Below, one piece after another: positions 26,683 to 35,782 of a stretch of 64,000 nt of DNA. The translations under genes were made by a program, and so were the position numbers. How positions within the stretch are numbered: position 1 is the first letter of the stretch; each line of letters starts with the position of its first letter. The notes beneath the pieces are model-generated. The model worked only from the letters and a program-made list of their open reading frames with translations, did no database searches and was not told the origin of the DNA. This DNA comes from Actinomycetota bacterium (GTDB taxonomy: Bacteria > Actinomycetota > Acidimicrobiia > Acidimicrobiales > Microtrichaceae), in NCBI GenBank assembly GCA_016703525.1, contig JADJBW010000017.1:1-64000 (forward strand). Direction: 5' to 3'.

Positions 26683-27387
26683 CTAGATCTGACGACGTCG
26701 TGGTTGCTGGTGGGCCGGACTCGGCAGTGCTTCCGACAGGTCTTGTTCGTAAACCGACTGGTTCCGGACCTCTCCGCCTTGAGCGGGCTGATCAACCCGA
26801 TCTGCCCACGCTTCCCGGGCCTCCAGGTAGAGCGGGGGCCGGCCAGTTCGACGACTGCGGGTAGTGACCTCTCCACGTCTCACGAGGCCCAGCGATGCTG
26901 CCGCCGCTTCCAGGTCGGCGAAGACATCAGTTCGACCTCCGGCGAGCATGTCGAGTGCACTGCCTGCTCCCGCGTCGTGGCTGAGTACATCACGCGCTCG
27001 AGCGCCGTACCTTGAGGCTGCCCAGGTCGCAGCATCAGCGAGTGCCTGAAGGGCTCGCAACCGAGTTGCTGTGGGTCGTATCTCTCCCGTGACGAATCCA
27101 GATAGCGATCGCCGGTCAACGCCGATACCCCTCGCGATTTCCTGTTTGGTCAATCCGGCTGCGTCACTGATGGCATCGCGGAGACGAGCGACCTCTTCGG
27201 CCGCAGTTGGCGCCGGGGTAGCGAAGGCGCACGTCCAGGCTGTCTGAAGGTCGAGGTTCATGAGATCGGCCTGAATCAGCCCGATGTGGTCGATTGTCCC
27301 GGTCCATCCAGCGGACCAGGTGAGCGGTAGGAGCACCCGGACGCCTGCCTCTAAAGGGGCGCGGAAAGGCGAAGTTGAGGTGGTCAC
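26683..27387 (-). CDS. HTH-domain protein, middle gene of the TIGR04255 trio
   Basis: A 234-residue protein. The centre has an XRE-like helix-turn-helix (LTKQEIARGIGVDRRSLSGF, VTGEIRPTATRLRALQ, about 95-135), followed by a helical region (HDAGAGSALDMLAGGRTDVF). The N-terminal 70 residues are beta-rich and not recognised. The start is a GTG at 27387 that overlaps the TIGR04255 stop (GTGA). The coupling suggests a complex or a regulator/partner pair. The long inverted repeat at 28181-28220 is a plausible binding site. Confidence 0.7.
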   Translation of the reverse strand: MTTSTSPFRAPLEAGVRVLLPLTWSAGWTGTIDHIGLIQADLMNLDLQTAWTCAFATPAPTAAEEVARLRDAISDAAGLTKQEIARGIGVDRRSLSGFVTGEIRPTATRLRALQALADAATWAASRYGARARDVLSHDAGAGSALDMLAGGRTDVFADLEAAAASLGLVRRGEVTTRSRRTGRPPLYLEAREAWADRVDQPAQGGEVRNQSVYEQDLSEALPSPAHQQPRRRQI

Positions 27388-28175
27388 AGCGCGGCGGCTC
27401 CGTGGGACGTGAGGAAGTCGTCGGTGACAACCCACCGAAAGTAGCGGTAGATCCGGTCGCTGAAGAGTTGCACTTGATCCACGATTGCTGCGGAGTCGAA
27501 CTCTCGTTCTCCGTGCGATGCGTCTAGGTCCAAGACCCAGGATGCGTCGTCAACGGGAGCGATCGCAGGATCGAAGGTTGTCCTTGGTTCAAGGTAGCCC
27601 CACCGAGCCTTCAGAGCTGACTGGTCGGAGAACGAGTAGTTGACCTCCGTGAGTGAGTTGCTCAGCTCGACGGTCTCTGGTCGTGCAACGCCGAAAGGGC
27701 CGAGGACCTCAGGTCGTACGAGGTCGCGGAGTCGCGCAAGATGCTCCGGCTTCTGAACTCGGTCGATGTAGCGAACGCCAAGACGACGAGCTCGTGAGGG
27801 GCGTAGCCAGGTCTCGAGTGCCTCGACGATCTGTTTGAGCCGCGCCAGGAAGTCGCCTCTGTCTGTGTAGCGGCTGGTGGCTAGGGCAAGAAACTCCGGA
27901 GCTAGCGCCACCTCCCACCCGCTTGGCTCGTCGGAGAATCTCCAGACCACGCCACCCTTGACCGTCCGCACTCCGTCAGGGCCGAGGAGCACTTGAGCCT
28001 CCTCCTCCCTCCAAGGTTCCGTAGGTGGCTCGAACGAGCTCCTAGGGAAGGTCCGATGAAGGCCTCGTCGGCGATCGACACCACGAGCGGAACCGGACCT
28101 GCGCAACGACGAAGGCTAGTGGGAGTCGCTCAGAGGAGTCGATGGTACGGCAATGCCGAAGGGTTCGTCGATCAT
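27384..28175 (-). pseudogene. TIGR04255-family protein, frameshifted N-terminus
   Basis: The main frame reads EAQVLLGPDGVRTVKGGVVW, then RRLGVRYIDRVQKPEHLARL, the family's most conserved block, and a complete C-terminus. Upstream parts lie in other frames. The start MIDEPFGIAVPSTPLSDSH is at 28175, PLAFVVAQVRF near 28115 and VVSIADEAFIGPSLG near 28085, so two or three small indels have broken the N-terminal quarter. TIGR04255 proteins are scattered, horizontally mobile and of unknown function. First gene of a three-gene operon. Confidence 0.75.
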
Positions 28176-28180
28176 GCTTC

Positions 28181-28220
28181 CCATCCTACTTCCCATTCCT
28201 CGGATTGGGAAGTAGGATGG
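28181..28220. promoter_or_regulatory. Perfect 15-bp inverted repeat upstream of the trio
   Basis: CCATCCTACTTCCCA (28181-28195) and TGGGAAGTAGGATGG (28206-28220) are exact reverse complements around a 10-nt spacer. They lie 5 bp upstream of the TIGR04255 start codon. The dyad is AT-richer than its surroundings and placed to act as an operator or to hide the ribosome site in the mRNA. It fits autoregulation by the HTH protein of the operon. Confidence 0.65.
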
Positions 28221-28347
28221 GGAAGTGCTTCAGCTGGGCCGGTGTCCAGCGGTAGCTGAACGGCGAGGCCGTCACTGGGTTGCACCTGGAGTTTCGGCCA
28301 TCACCGGGTCCGCTGCCAAGACCGAAGCGGGAAGGAGGTGATGTGTT

Positions 28348-28491
28348 ATGGCGAAGAACCAGAGGCAGACGGGCAAGGCGGCTGCGTCAGCGGCCGGTCG
28401 CGTCCTCGCTAGCTCTTCGAGTTCGAAGGCGGCGAAGGCGGCTGCGGCGAGCGCGCTCTCGCAGACCCCGAAGGGTCGGCGCACGCGCTAG
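28348..28491 (+). CDS. Small basic Ala/Ser/Lys-rich protein
   Basis: A 47-residue protein with a near-perfect ribosome site (GAAGGAGGTGATG) 5-15 bp before the ATG. It starts MAKNQRQTGKAAASAAGRVL, then SSSSSKAAKAAAASALSQTP and a basic tail. Short proteins of this TGKxAAS...SKAAKSAAxSALSQ pattern recur on actinobacterial mobile elements; their function is unknown to me. It resembles histone-tail-like or DNA-binding peptides. It is convergent with the next gene. Confidence 0.75.
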   Translation: MAKNQRQTGKAAASAAGRVLASSSSSKAAKAAAASALSQTPKGRRTR

Positions 28492-28503
28492 TGGTCCCGC
28501 GCG

Positions 28504-28842
28504 TTAGTTCGTCGGTGTATCGAAGCTGGCTGTGAGGTAGAGGGCGCAGGCGCAGTCGAGGGCGTCTTCGGCGCTACCAGCGAGCATGCCTGTGGGGAGG
28601 TAGGAGTCTTCGTAGTCGTCGTGGCTGGCCCGGTAGATCGCGAAGCCCCAGAGGCGGGCGGAGCCGCCGTAGCGGAGCCGGCACAGCTTGAGGGTGGCGC
28701 CATCTGGCAGGCGGCCGTCGATATACGCGAAGTTCGTGCGCCAGCGGATATCGACGCGGGTGAGGGTGGGCCACCGGTCGCGGGCGTGGCTGTTGAGGCG
28801 AGCGTTAAGGCTGGTCTTGGTCGACTCTGGTGGGGCCTTCAT
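28504..28842 (-). CDS. Conserved hypothetical, mobile-element associated
   Basis: A 112-residue protein with a well-structured core: RVDIRWRTNFAYIDGRLPDG, LKLCRLRYGGSARLWGFAIY, RASHDDYEDSYLPTGM and ALDCACALYL. I recognise this as a recurrent hypothetical family of actinobacteria but know no function. Its compact alpha/beta pattern resembles small immunity or nucleic-acid-binding proteins. It is convergent with the 47-residue gene, 12 bp away. Start ATG at 28842. Confidence 0.75.
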   Translation of the reverse strand: MKAPPESTKTSLNARLNSHARDRWPTLTRVDIRWRTNFAYIDGRLPDGATLKLCRLRYGGSARLWGFAIYRASHDDYEDSYLPTGMLAGSAEDALDCACALYLTASFDTPTN

Positions 28843-28864
28843 GGCCCAACTCTTGCCGCTCGGT

Positions 28865-30040
28865 TCAGGCCGCGAGGACCGGTTCGTGGTGGTGGGCGTC
28901 GACGCGTTCCAACATGGCGGCGAGGTCATCGGTGGTGAACCGCCAGTCGAACGGGGTAGCGGTCTGGTTGTAGCGGCCGGTGAACCGGCGAAGCCGGTCC
29001 GCGAGCGCTGCGAGGTCAGCGAAGTCGGCGGGTTTGATGACCTTGCGTTGAATGATCGAGAACACGACCTCGATCTGGTTGAGCCACGACGCGTGGACCG
29101 GCAGATGCACAAGCCGAGCGGACGGCCACGCTGTGGTCATGCGGTCGATGGAGCGCTGCCCGTTGTGTGACGACCCGTTGTCAACAACCCAGAACACCCG
29201 CCGAGCCGACGCGTACGGCTCGGTTGTCATCACCTGTTCGACAAGGTCCATGAACGGCACGATCCCGGTCTTCTCCGCGACAGAGCCGAAGAGTTGGGCC
29301 CGGTGCACGTCATAGGCGCCCATGTAGGCGAGGGTGCCGCCCCGCCGGTATTCGAACTCGACCTGGGCGACATGGCCGGGGCCTGCGGGTCGGGTGGGGT
29401 GACGGCGACGCAGCGCTTGGAGCTGCGACTTCTCGTCCGCGGAGATTACATAGTCATCGGGCCCCAACGGTTGGCCGTCCCAGACCCGAGCGTAGAGATC
29501 GAGAACCTGTGCTGCCTTGGCAGCGAAGTCAGGGTCGCGGCGGAAGATCCATGACCGGTAGCGCCACGGCTTGATCGCGTCTGCGTGGAGCCAGCGACGC
29601 ACTGTCGATGACGAGATCGCCGGCACGAGCCCCTCAGCGACGGCTTGGTCGGCGATCTCGGCTGAACTCCAACGCGACAGCGGAACCTGGCGTTGCTCGG
29701 GCGGCTCGCACGCCATCGCCTTGACCCCGGCCACGACCTCGGAGCCGAACCGGCGTGGCCGTCCCGACCGAGGCCGATCCGCCAACCCTGCGAGTCCTTC
29801 CTCACAGAACCGTTTCCGCCATCGCGACACCACGTCAACGCAGACTCCGACACGGGCCGCGATATCCACGTTCTGGGCGCCGTCCGCGGCCAACAACACG
29901 ATCCGAGCCCGGACCACCGCTCCATGCGACACCAACCGCGACCCCGACCGTTCCTCGAGCACCGTCCGGTCCTCAGCCGACAACCGGACCACGAACGGCG
30001 ACCGACGAGACACGAGAACCTCCGCAGCAACAGCGAACAA
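28865..30040 (-). CDS. IS630-family transposase
   Basis: A 391-residue intact transposase. The N-terminal paired HTH region (AQNVDIAARVGVCVDVVSRW) is followed by the DDE core with the three acidic blocks YVISADEKSQ, VFWVVDNGSSHNG and ASWLNQIEVVFSI. IS630 elements move by cut and paste into TA. I could not find clear terminal inverted repeats in the flanks (28845-28865 and 30041-30081), so the element limits are not given. It sits between the 112-residue gene and the broken integrase and does not interrupt either. Confidence 0.92.
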   Translation of the reverse strand: MFAVAAEVLVSRRSPFVVRLSAEDRTVLEERSGSRLVSHGAVVRARIVLLAADGAQNVDIAARVGVCVDVVSRWRKRFCEEGLAGLADRPRSGRPRRFGSEVVAGVKAMACEPPEQRQVPLSRWSSAEIADQAVAEGLVPAISSSTVRRWLHADAIKPWRYRSWIFRRDPDFAAKAAQVLDLYARVWDGQPLGPDDYVISADEKSQLQALRRRHPTRPAGPGHVAQVEFEYRRGGTLAYMGAYDVHRAQLFGSVAEKTGIVPFMDLVEQVMTTEPYASARRVFWVVDNGSSHNGQRSIDRMTTAWPSARLVHLPVHASWLNQIEVVFSIIQRKVIKPADFADLAALADRLRRFTGRYNQTATPFDWRFTTDDLAAMLERVDAHHHEPVLAA

Positions 30041-30081
30041 GTCGCCCCAGACTTACACCGCTGTACTTCTCGGCGGGACCA

Positions 30082-31267
30082 CTAGCTCGATGGTGGGAGC
30101 GACCTCGAGGTGAGGTCGCTCCCACCGCCGTACACCGCCTCGCTGAACTTGCGGGCGGCGTCAGCCTGCATGCCGGGGAGGACGTGCTGGTAGACGGTCA
30201 TGGTGAACGCCGGGCTGCTGTGGCCGAGGCGCTCGCTGACCACCTTCACGGGGACGCCGGCCTTCAGCAGGATCGTGGCGTGGCGTGTGGCGCAGGTCGT
30301 GGAACCGGATGCGGGGCAGCTCGCTGCCGGCGCAGTGACGGTCGAACACCTGGCTGAAGTAGTCGGGGTGGGTCAGTTCGCAGTCGGGCCGGGCGAACAC
30401 GGTCTCGTCTTCGCTCACCGTCGCTCCGATGAGCGCCGCCTCGCGCTCTCGCTCGGTGCGCCACGCCCGGAGCACCTCGACGGTGCGCTCGTCGAGGTCG
30501 ATGGTGCGGCGGGCGGTTCCGGTCTTCACGTCGGCGACGGTGACCTGGTACTCGACGGTGATCACGGCCTGGTGCACCGAGAGGCGGGCGGCGTCGAGGT
30601 CGACGTCCCGCCAGGTGAGCCCGAGCACCTCGCCTCGGCGCATGCCGGTGTGGGCGGCCAGGTGGAACGCGGCGGCCATTCGGTGCTCGCCGATCTCGGT
30701 GAGGAACTGGCGGAGCTGCTCGGCGGTCCAGACCCGCATGTTGGTGTCGCGGCCGGGCTTGGGTGGGTCGGCGAGGGTAGCGACGTTGCGTTGCAGGGTG
30801 CCCTTGCGGCAGGCGTCGGCGAGGGCCTTGCGCAGCATGTTGTGGATGTTGCGCACCATCTTCGGTGAGAGCCCGCCGCCGCCGTTGCGTCGCCCGCTGG
30901 TGAGCAGCTGGTCGTAGAGCCCGTCGAGGTCGTCGGGGGTGAGGCGCTGCAGTGGGATGTGGCCGATGTAGGGCACGACGTGGAGTCGGGTGTTCGCCGT
31001 ATAGGAGCGGTGGGTGCTGTGTCGGACCTGGCGGCGTCGCAGCGGGAGCCACCGCTCGGTGAGGTACTCGGCGACGGTGATCCGCTCGGGCGCTTGGTAG
31101 TCGCCGTCGTGGATCCGCTTGACGAGATCGCCGAGCACCCGCTCAGCATCCTTGCGGGTCGCCCCGCCGGGGTACCAGCGGTGGCGTCCCTTGCCGGTGG
31201 CGGGGTCGATGCCCTCGTAGACGACGGCGTAGTACCTGTTGCCCTTGCGGGCGATGTGACCGCGCAT
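30082..31267 (-). pseudogene. Tyrosine recombinase, frameshifted near C-terminus
   Basis: Homologous throughout to the integrase at 354-1523: MRGHIARKGNRYYAVVYEGI, the core-binding domain, HTGMRRGEVLGLTWRDVDLD, RIRFHDLRHT. At about 30290 one extra C shifts the frame. The expected remainder (lysine-rich loop, ERLGHSSPAFTM and the Tyr-bearing VYQHVLPGMQ) is readable one frame away, ending at a TAG at 30082-30084. The catalytic Tyr is thus lost as written. It probably served the element between att sites 2 and 3. Confidence 0.85.
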
Positions 31268-31466
31268 CGGTCCTCCTTCCGGCCACCCGCGGGTGGCTGC
31301 GGTCCCGCTCGAGGCGGGAGGGGAGGTCGGCCGTTGTGGGCGGGCCGGCGTGCGCCGTGACCTTCGGTGTCAACGAGGCCGGCACTCATCATGCGGGCAC
31401 GAATCCCGCATGGCAAGCGTGAGGTGTGTCCGCGAAGTTCCGGCTGCTCGACGGGCCTACGGGGGC

Positions 31467-31844
31467 ATGTCATCTCGTGCCGAACCATCCAGCGATGCCA
31501 ACCCGGCGGCGCCGTCGTTCCTCACCGTCGAAGAAGCGGCCCGGGTGCTGCGGATTGGCCGCACCGCTGCCTACCTGCTGGCCAAGCGGTGGGAGTCGAC
31601 GGGCGGCGCCGAGGGCCTCCCGGTCGTGCGCTTCGGGCGACTGCTGCGGGTCCCAGCTCGGGAGCTCGAACGCCTCGCCGGTGGGCCGCTCCGTCACGTG
31701 GAACCCCAGGTGGCCTTCGAGCCAGCCACGGCTGCTGACCCCGTCCAACTCCAGGCACCCACACGACGGCCTGTGCAGCGCCGACCTTCGGCTCGTCGGC
31801 GACCCGCCGACACCCAGCCGACGCTGTTCCCGGAAGCGTCATGA
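31467..31844 (+). CDS. Excisionase-like HTH DNA-binding protein
   Basis: A 125-residue protein with an HTH_17 domain at about 17-66: FLTVEEAARVLRIGRTAAYL, then LPVVRFGRLLRVPARELERL. It parallels the excisionase at 1540-1800 but is divergent from its integrase. Its stop overlaps a 38-residue frame that in turn overlaps the relaxase start, so it may regulate transfer genes as well as excision. The C-terminal 50 residues are Pro/Arg-rich and look unstructured. Confidence 0.82.
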   Translation: MSSRAEPSSDANPAAPSFLTVEEAARVLRIGRTAAYLLAKRWESTGGAEGLPVVRFGRLLRVPARELERLAGGPLRHVEPQVAFEPATAADPVQLQAPTRRPVQRRPSARRRPADTQPTLFPEAS

Positions 31845-31957
31845 CCCCGGGACACGACATCTCGTTCGACCTCCCGAATGACTCCGACGCACTTGCACCA
31901 TCGGTGCCCCCGGTCGGTCGTGCCGTCCGGTCCGCCCGGGGGTGGGCGCCGTGCTGA
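31841..31957 (+). CDS. Short coupling ORF before the relaxase
   Basis: A 38-residue frame from the ATG at 31841, overlapping the HTH stop (ATGA) and ending inside the relaxase start region. The overlaps at both ends suggest it is translated, but the sequence (MTPGHDISFDLPNDSDALAP) has no recognisable feature. Confidence 0.35.
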   Translation: MTPGHDISFDLPNDSDALAPSVPPVGRAVRSARGWAPC

Positions 31958-33197
31958 GCATCGGCAAGCTCATCGCCGGCGGCGCCGAGTATTACCTCGA
32001 CACCGTCGCCCGAGGCGCCGAGGAGTACTACCTCGGCGCCGGCGAAGTCCCCGGCCGGTGGGTTGGCGCCGGCTCCGCTCAGCTCGGCCTGGAAGGTGAG
32101 GTCACCGGCACCGCGCTTCGACGAGTGCTCGACGGGCACGACAAGTCGGGCCGCCCACTGCTCGCCGGACAAGCCGCGAAGCGGATGCCCGGTTTCGACT
32201 GCACGTTCAACGCGCCCAAGTCGGTGTCCCTGATGTTCGCTCTCGGTTCCGACGAGGTTCGCCGCCAGGTCCGCTCTGCGCACGACTCGGCGGTCGATGC
32301 CGCGCTCGCTGTCCTCGAAGCTGAAGCGTGTCGGGTGCGACGCGGAAGGGGCGGTGTCCGGGTGGAAGCGGCCGATGGGTTCGTTGCCGCGGCGTTCCGA
32401 CACCGCACATCACGCTCGGGCGACCCACACCTCCATACCCAGGTGGTGGTCGCAAACCTCACCCGCTCGACCACCGACGGTCGGTGGAGCACCCTCGACG
32501 GACGACAGCTCTACGCCTGGTCCCGGACCGCCGGGTTCCTCTACGAAGCCCACCTTCGGGCCGAGCTGACCGGACGCCTCGGCGTCGAGTGGGAACCGGT
32601 CCGCAACGGGATCGCCGATCTCGCCGGCATCCCCCGGCGGGTGATCGACCACTTCTCCCGACGGCGCCGAGACATAGTCGAGCGGATGGCCGAGGTCGGT
32701 AGCTACGGCGGCCACGCCGCCCAGATCGCCACCTATGCCACCCGCTCGGCCAAGGACACCACCGTGCCGTACCCGGTGCTCAAGGACGGCTGGATCGAAC
32801 GGGCCGCACGGTTCGGGCTGGACCCGGCGGCACTCGACGGACTCTGCGACCGGACCGACCGGCAGGCGCCGTCTCGAGACAGCATCAGCACGGACTCCCT
32901 GTACCTGCGGCTCGACGCACCAAACGGGCTCACCGCACATCGGGCCACGTTCAACCGCCGAGACGTCATCCGCCACATCTGCGAGCGCCTCACTTCCGGA
33001 GCGTCCGTCGACGATGTCGTTGTGCTCTCCGACGACTACCTCCGCTCCCGCAGCGTCATCGCCCTCGTCGAACCCGGCTCCGAACGTATCCGCCGGGCCG
33101 ACGGCCGAAGCGCACCCATCCCCACCGACCAGCAACGCTGGACCACCCCCGACATGATGGAGACCGAGCGCCTCCTCATCGGCATGGCCACCAAGCC
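31951..33197 (+). pseudogene. MobF/TrwC-type relaxase, truncated
   Basis: The N-terminal relaxase domain that nicks oriT for conjugation is well preserved. Tyrosines lie in YYLDTVARGAEEYYLGAGE, then GFDCTFNAPKSVSLMFALG and the HUH-type GDPHLHTQVVVANL. The protein should continue for several hundred residues with a RecD-like helicase, but the relaxase sequence stops at about residue 415 (LLIGMATKP). Foreign coding sequence follows at 33198 (the frame closes at 33264). The start is the GTG at 31951. No type IV secretion genes are nearby, so the element was mobilisable at most. Confidence 0.85.
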
Positions 33198-33595
33198 GAT
33201 TCGAGATCGAGCACGTTTTGGCAGATCGTTACGACCGACACCCCGAGTATCGGTCCGAGGATGAATTCCAGCGCGTCCGGAACCGCCTCGGTGGCCTCGT
33301 TCTGCTGCCCAAGGGGTACAACGCCAGCTTCCAGGACCAGCCCTACGAGCAGAAGGTCGAGCACTACACGGGGCAGAACATCTTGGCCCGGAGCCTCCAT
33401 CCGCTTTGCGACCAGAACAACCCTGGCTTCCTCGCCTTTGTGTCCCGGACCGGTCTGCCGTTCACCGCCGTGAAGGACTTTGACCAAGACGCGATCGAGT
33501 CCCGCCAGCACCTGTACCGTCAGATCAGTGAACTGATCTGGTCTCCAGATCGGGTGCAGGATCTTGTCGAGTCGCCGGCGGCCTCGCTCGGGTGA
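33198..33595 (+). pseudogene. GmrSD/DUF262-DUF1524 C-terminal fragment
   Basis: FEIEHVLADRYDRHPEYRSE, RNRLGGLVLLPKGYNASFQD, KVEHYTGQNILARSLHPLCD is the DUF1524-type HNH region of GmrSD-like, modification-dependent restriction enzymes. The sequence begins abruptly in the IEH motif, directly at the point where the relaxase sequence ends, so a deletion or recombination joined the two genes. The DUF262 N-terminal ParB-like domain is absent. The fragment runs to a normal stop at 33595. It is a relic of a defence gene. Confidence 0.8.
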
Positions 33596-33733
33596 CCTTC
33601 CCCTCGCGGGGGTCGGCTCGTCAGGGACATCGGCTTGAGTGAGGAGAAGCGGGATGTCGGATAGGCCCCCTAGGAATGGACTCGTACGAGAGCGCCTGGT
33701 GGGGAAGAGATTCAGTCGTGGCGGTCGACGGCG

Positions 33734-34702
33734 GTGAGAGGATTCGCTGCGAGGCTCCCGGAGCCCGTTCGGGACGGCGCCACTCACGTGGCACAGCGGG
33801 CCGCCGGGCTCTGGCAGAAGGTCCCTGGCAATGAAGCGCTCGAGACGGCGCTGGCTTCAGCGATCAAGGGCGGATTCGACATTGCGATGGACGTAACTGA
33901 GTCGACGATCAAAGAGCGCAAGGTGCTCGAACGGGTCACCAAGGGCCTGACCGTCGAGGCGACCTCTTACGCCGACCTCCGCCACTTTGACTTAGCCATT
34001 CTCGACAAGCGGGCTCCGAAGAACGCCAAGAAGCGAGCTGTCCTAGCAGCCGGGCACGGCGCGGCAGCCGGACTCGTCGCCGGTGGCGCCACCTCCGCCG
34101 GAGCCTCCACTGGAGGCATGGGAGCGCTGCCAGCAGCCGGGGTTGTTGCGCTGGCCATCCTCTCCGACTCCGCCGCGGTGTCGGTCGGCTCGATCCAGGG
34201 CGCCGCGTACGTCGGCGCGCACTATGGCTATGACCCGAGACAACCGGCTGAACGGGCGATGATGCTCCAGCTGCTTGCGGGCACTCTCGCTGCAGATGCT
34301 GCAAAGGCGAACGCTCTTTTCCAAGTCCGACAGCTTGCACTGGACCTCGCGGCGAGACGCACCGTCCAGGAACTCAGTAGCGGGGCCCTCTACAGGATGA
34401 TGCTGCGTATCTATGGCGCTCTGATGCTCGACACAGCGAAGCGAAGTCTCGCCAAAGGCCTGCCGGTTCTTGGCGTTGGCCTCGGCGCTGCCACGAACTA
34501 CCACATGGTGAGGCGGACAATCGTTGCTGCCGACCACGCATACCCAGAGCGGTGGCTGATGGAGAAGTACGGCGCAGCGGGTGGCGAGCCTCTCGATGTC
34601 GACGCTGTTGAGGCGGCCGTGGACGCGGCCGTGGGGGACGCAGACCGTCACATCCTGGACCGGCTCGACCATGCGGCTGCTGACGAGGAGTCCGACGAGT
34701 AG
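33734..34702 (+). CDS. EcsC-family protein
   Basis: A 322-residue protein. The middle has glycine-rich hydrophobic stretches (AAGLVAGGATSAGASTGGMG, LPAAGVVALAILSDSAAVSV). The C-terminus matches EcsC: LAKGLPVLGVGLGAATNYHM, RRTIVAADHAYPERWLMEKY. EcsC proteins are membrane-associated with no firmly known role; in Bacillus one is encoded beside the EcsAB ABC transporter. The start is a GTG at 33734 without a strong ribosome site. The C-terminal acidic tail is AAADEESDE. On this element it may be cargo linked to defence or surface functions, an inference. Confidence 0.78.
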   Translation: MRGFAARLPEPVRDGATHVAQRAAGLWQKVPGNEALETALASAIKGGFDIAMDVTESTIKERKVLERVTKGLTVEATSYADLRHFDLAILDKRAPKNAKKRAVLAAGHGAAAGLVAGGATSAGASTGGMGALPAAGVVALAILSDSAAVSVGSIQGAAYVGAHYGYDPRQPAERAMMLQLLAGTLAADAAKANALFQVRQLALDLAARRTVQELSSGALYRMMLRIYGALMLDTAKRSLAKGLPVLGVGLGAATNYHMVRRTIVAADHAYPERWLMEKYGAAGGEPLDVDAVEAAVDAAVGDADRHILDRLDHAAADEESDE

Positions 34703-34947
34703 CGCGTTGTCCGATGAGCCGCGCCCAGACCGACGAGACGAGGTCGGGTCTCGTGTATGGAGCGACCGGGCGCCGGGCGCGGGCAGACTGCCAGGGGGAG
34801 GCGGGGGAGTGGACGGCGGACTGGGGCTGAGCTCGCGCCCATTCGACCGGTGCGTCGCGGGGGTTGTCGGGGGTCGCACCTACCCTGCGCGGAACTGATG
34901 ACGGCATCACGCCCCGCCCGACCGTCGGGCGACACGAAGGAGCTGCC

Positions 34948-35747
34948 ATGGAACCCACCCCGCTCACCCGGTCGCTGCCCGCTCCCGGTCCGTTCTGGAC
35001 CTTCAACCGGGAGGAGCGCAACGCCGTAGCGATCCTGTTCGGGCTGCTCACCGGGCCCGGCAACGTCGAGGCATTCGCCCGCCTCCTCGACTGGCAGCCC
35101 GCGGACCTCCCCGAGGTGGAGGTCTGCGTGGAGTGGACCTACCTCCGGGACCTCTGGAGCCATCACAGCCGAACTGCGAGCCCCGACACGCTCCGCACGG
35201 CCATCCTCGACGCCCTCCAGCCCGCTGACGGCGAGGCTCTCCGCGCGTGTTCGCCGCTGGAGTTCAACACGCACTTCGGTGCGGTGCCGAAGCCATCGTC
35301 GATCTACCTCCAGTCGCCCGGCAACTGGAGCGTGGCGAAGTTCGACCCGATGATCGGGGACGACGAGGAGTTCCGTCGGGCGTGCGTGTTCAAGTGGGCG
35401 TTCAACGTGAAGCCCGACCTGGTGCTGCGGACACCGAGCGGCAAGGTGCTCTGCATCGAGGCGAAGTGGGACTCGGGGGAGGGGTCGTACCCGTCGAACG
35501 AGAAGGAGAAGCGATCTTTCGTCGGCGTGGGATCCCGTACGTGTCCCAGACCGAGGTGCAGCGGTACCTCGTCAGCGAACTGTTGGGCTTCGACGGCGAG
35601 TTCGCCTACCTGGCCCGCAGCCGGATCGATACCGCTGCTGGCCGAGGCGTCACCTGGGCCGAGGTGCTCTCGGTCCTCGACCGGTCGGGCTCGCCGGCCT
35701 TCATCGACCAGTGGGGCGCCGCAGTGCTGGCCGACACCGGTCACTGA
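34948..35747 (+). pseudogene. PD-(D/E)XK nuclease-like protein, one frameshift
   Basis: The first frame gives FWTFNREERNAVAILFGLLT, FKWAFNVKPDLVLRTPSGKV and LCIEAKWDSGEG, a D...ExK core of PD-(D/E)XK nucleases. The frame breaks at about 35517 (SNEKEK). The rest (IPYVSQTEVQRYLVSELLGF through AVLADTGH) lies in another frame, ending at 35747. The whole would be about 266 residues. The ATG at 34948 has a GAAGGAG ribosome site. A lone nuclease-like gene on an element may be a restriction or defence effector; no partner methylase is seen. Confidence 0.7.
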
Positions 35748-35782
35748 AGGCGCGCATCCGGAGGACGATCGCTTCCGAGTCG

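Noticed and set aside
28845..30081. Terminal inverted repeats and TA duplication of the IS630 copy
   Set aside because: I compared both flanks by eye and found no convincing matching ends, so the element borders are left open.
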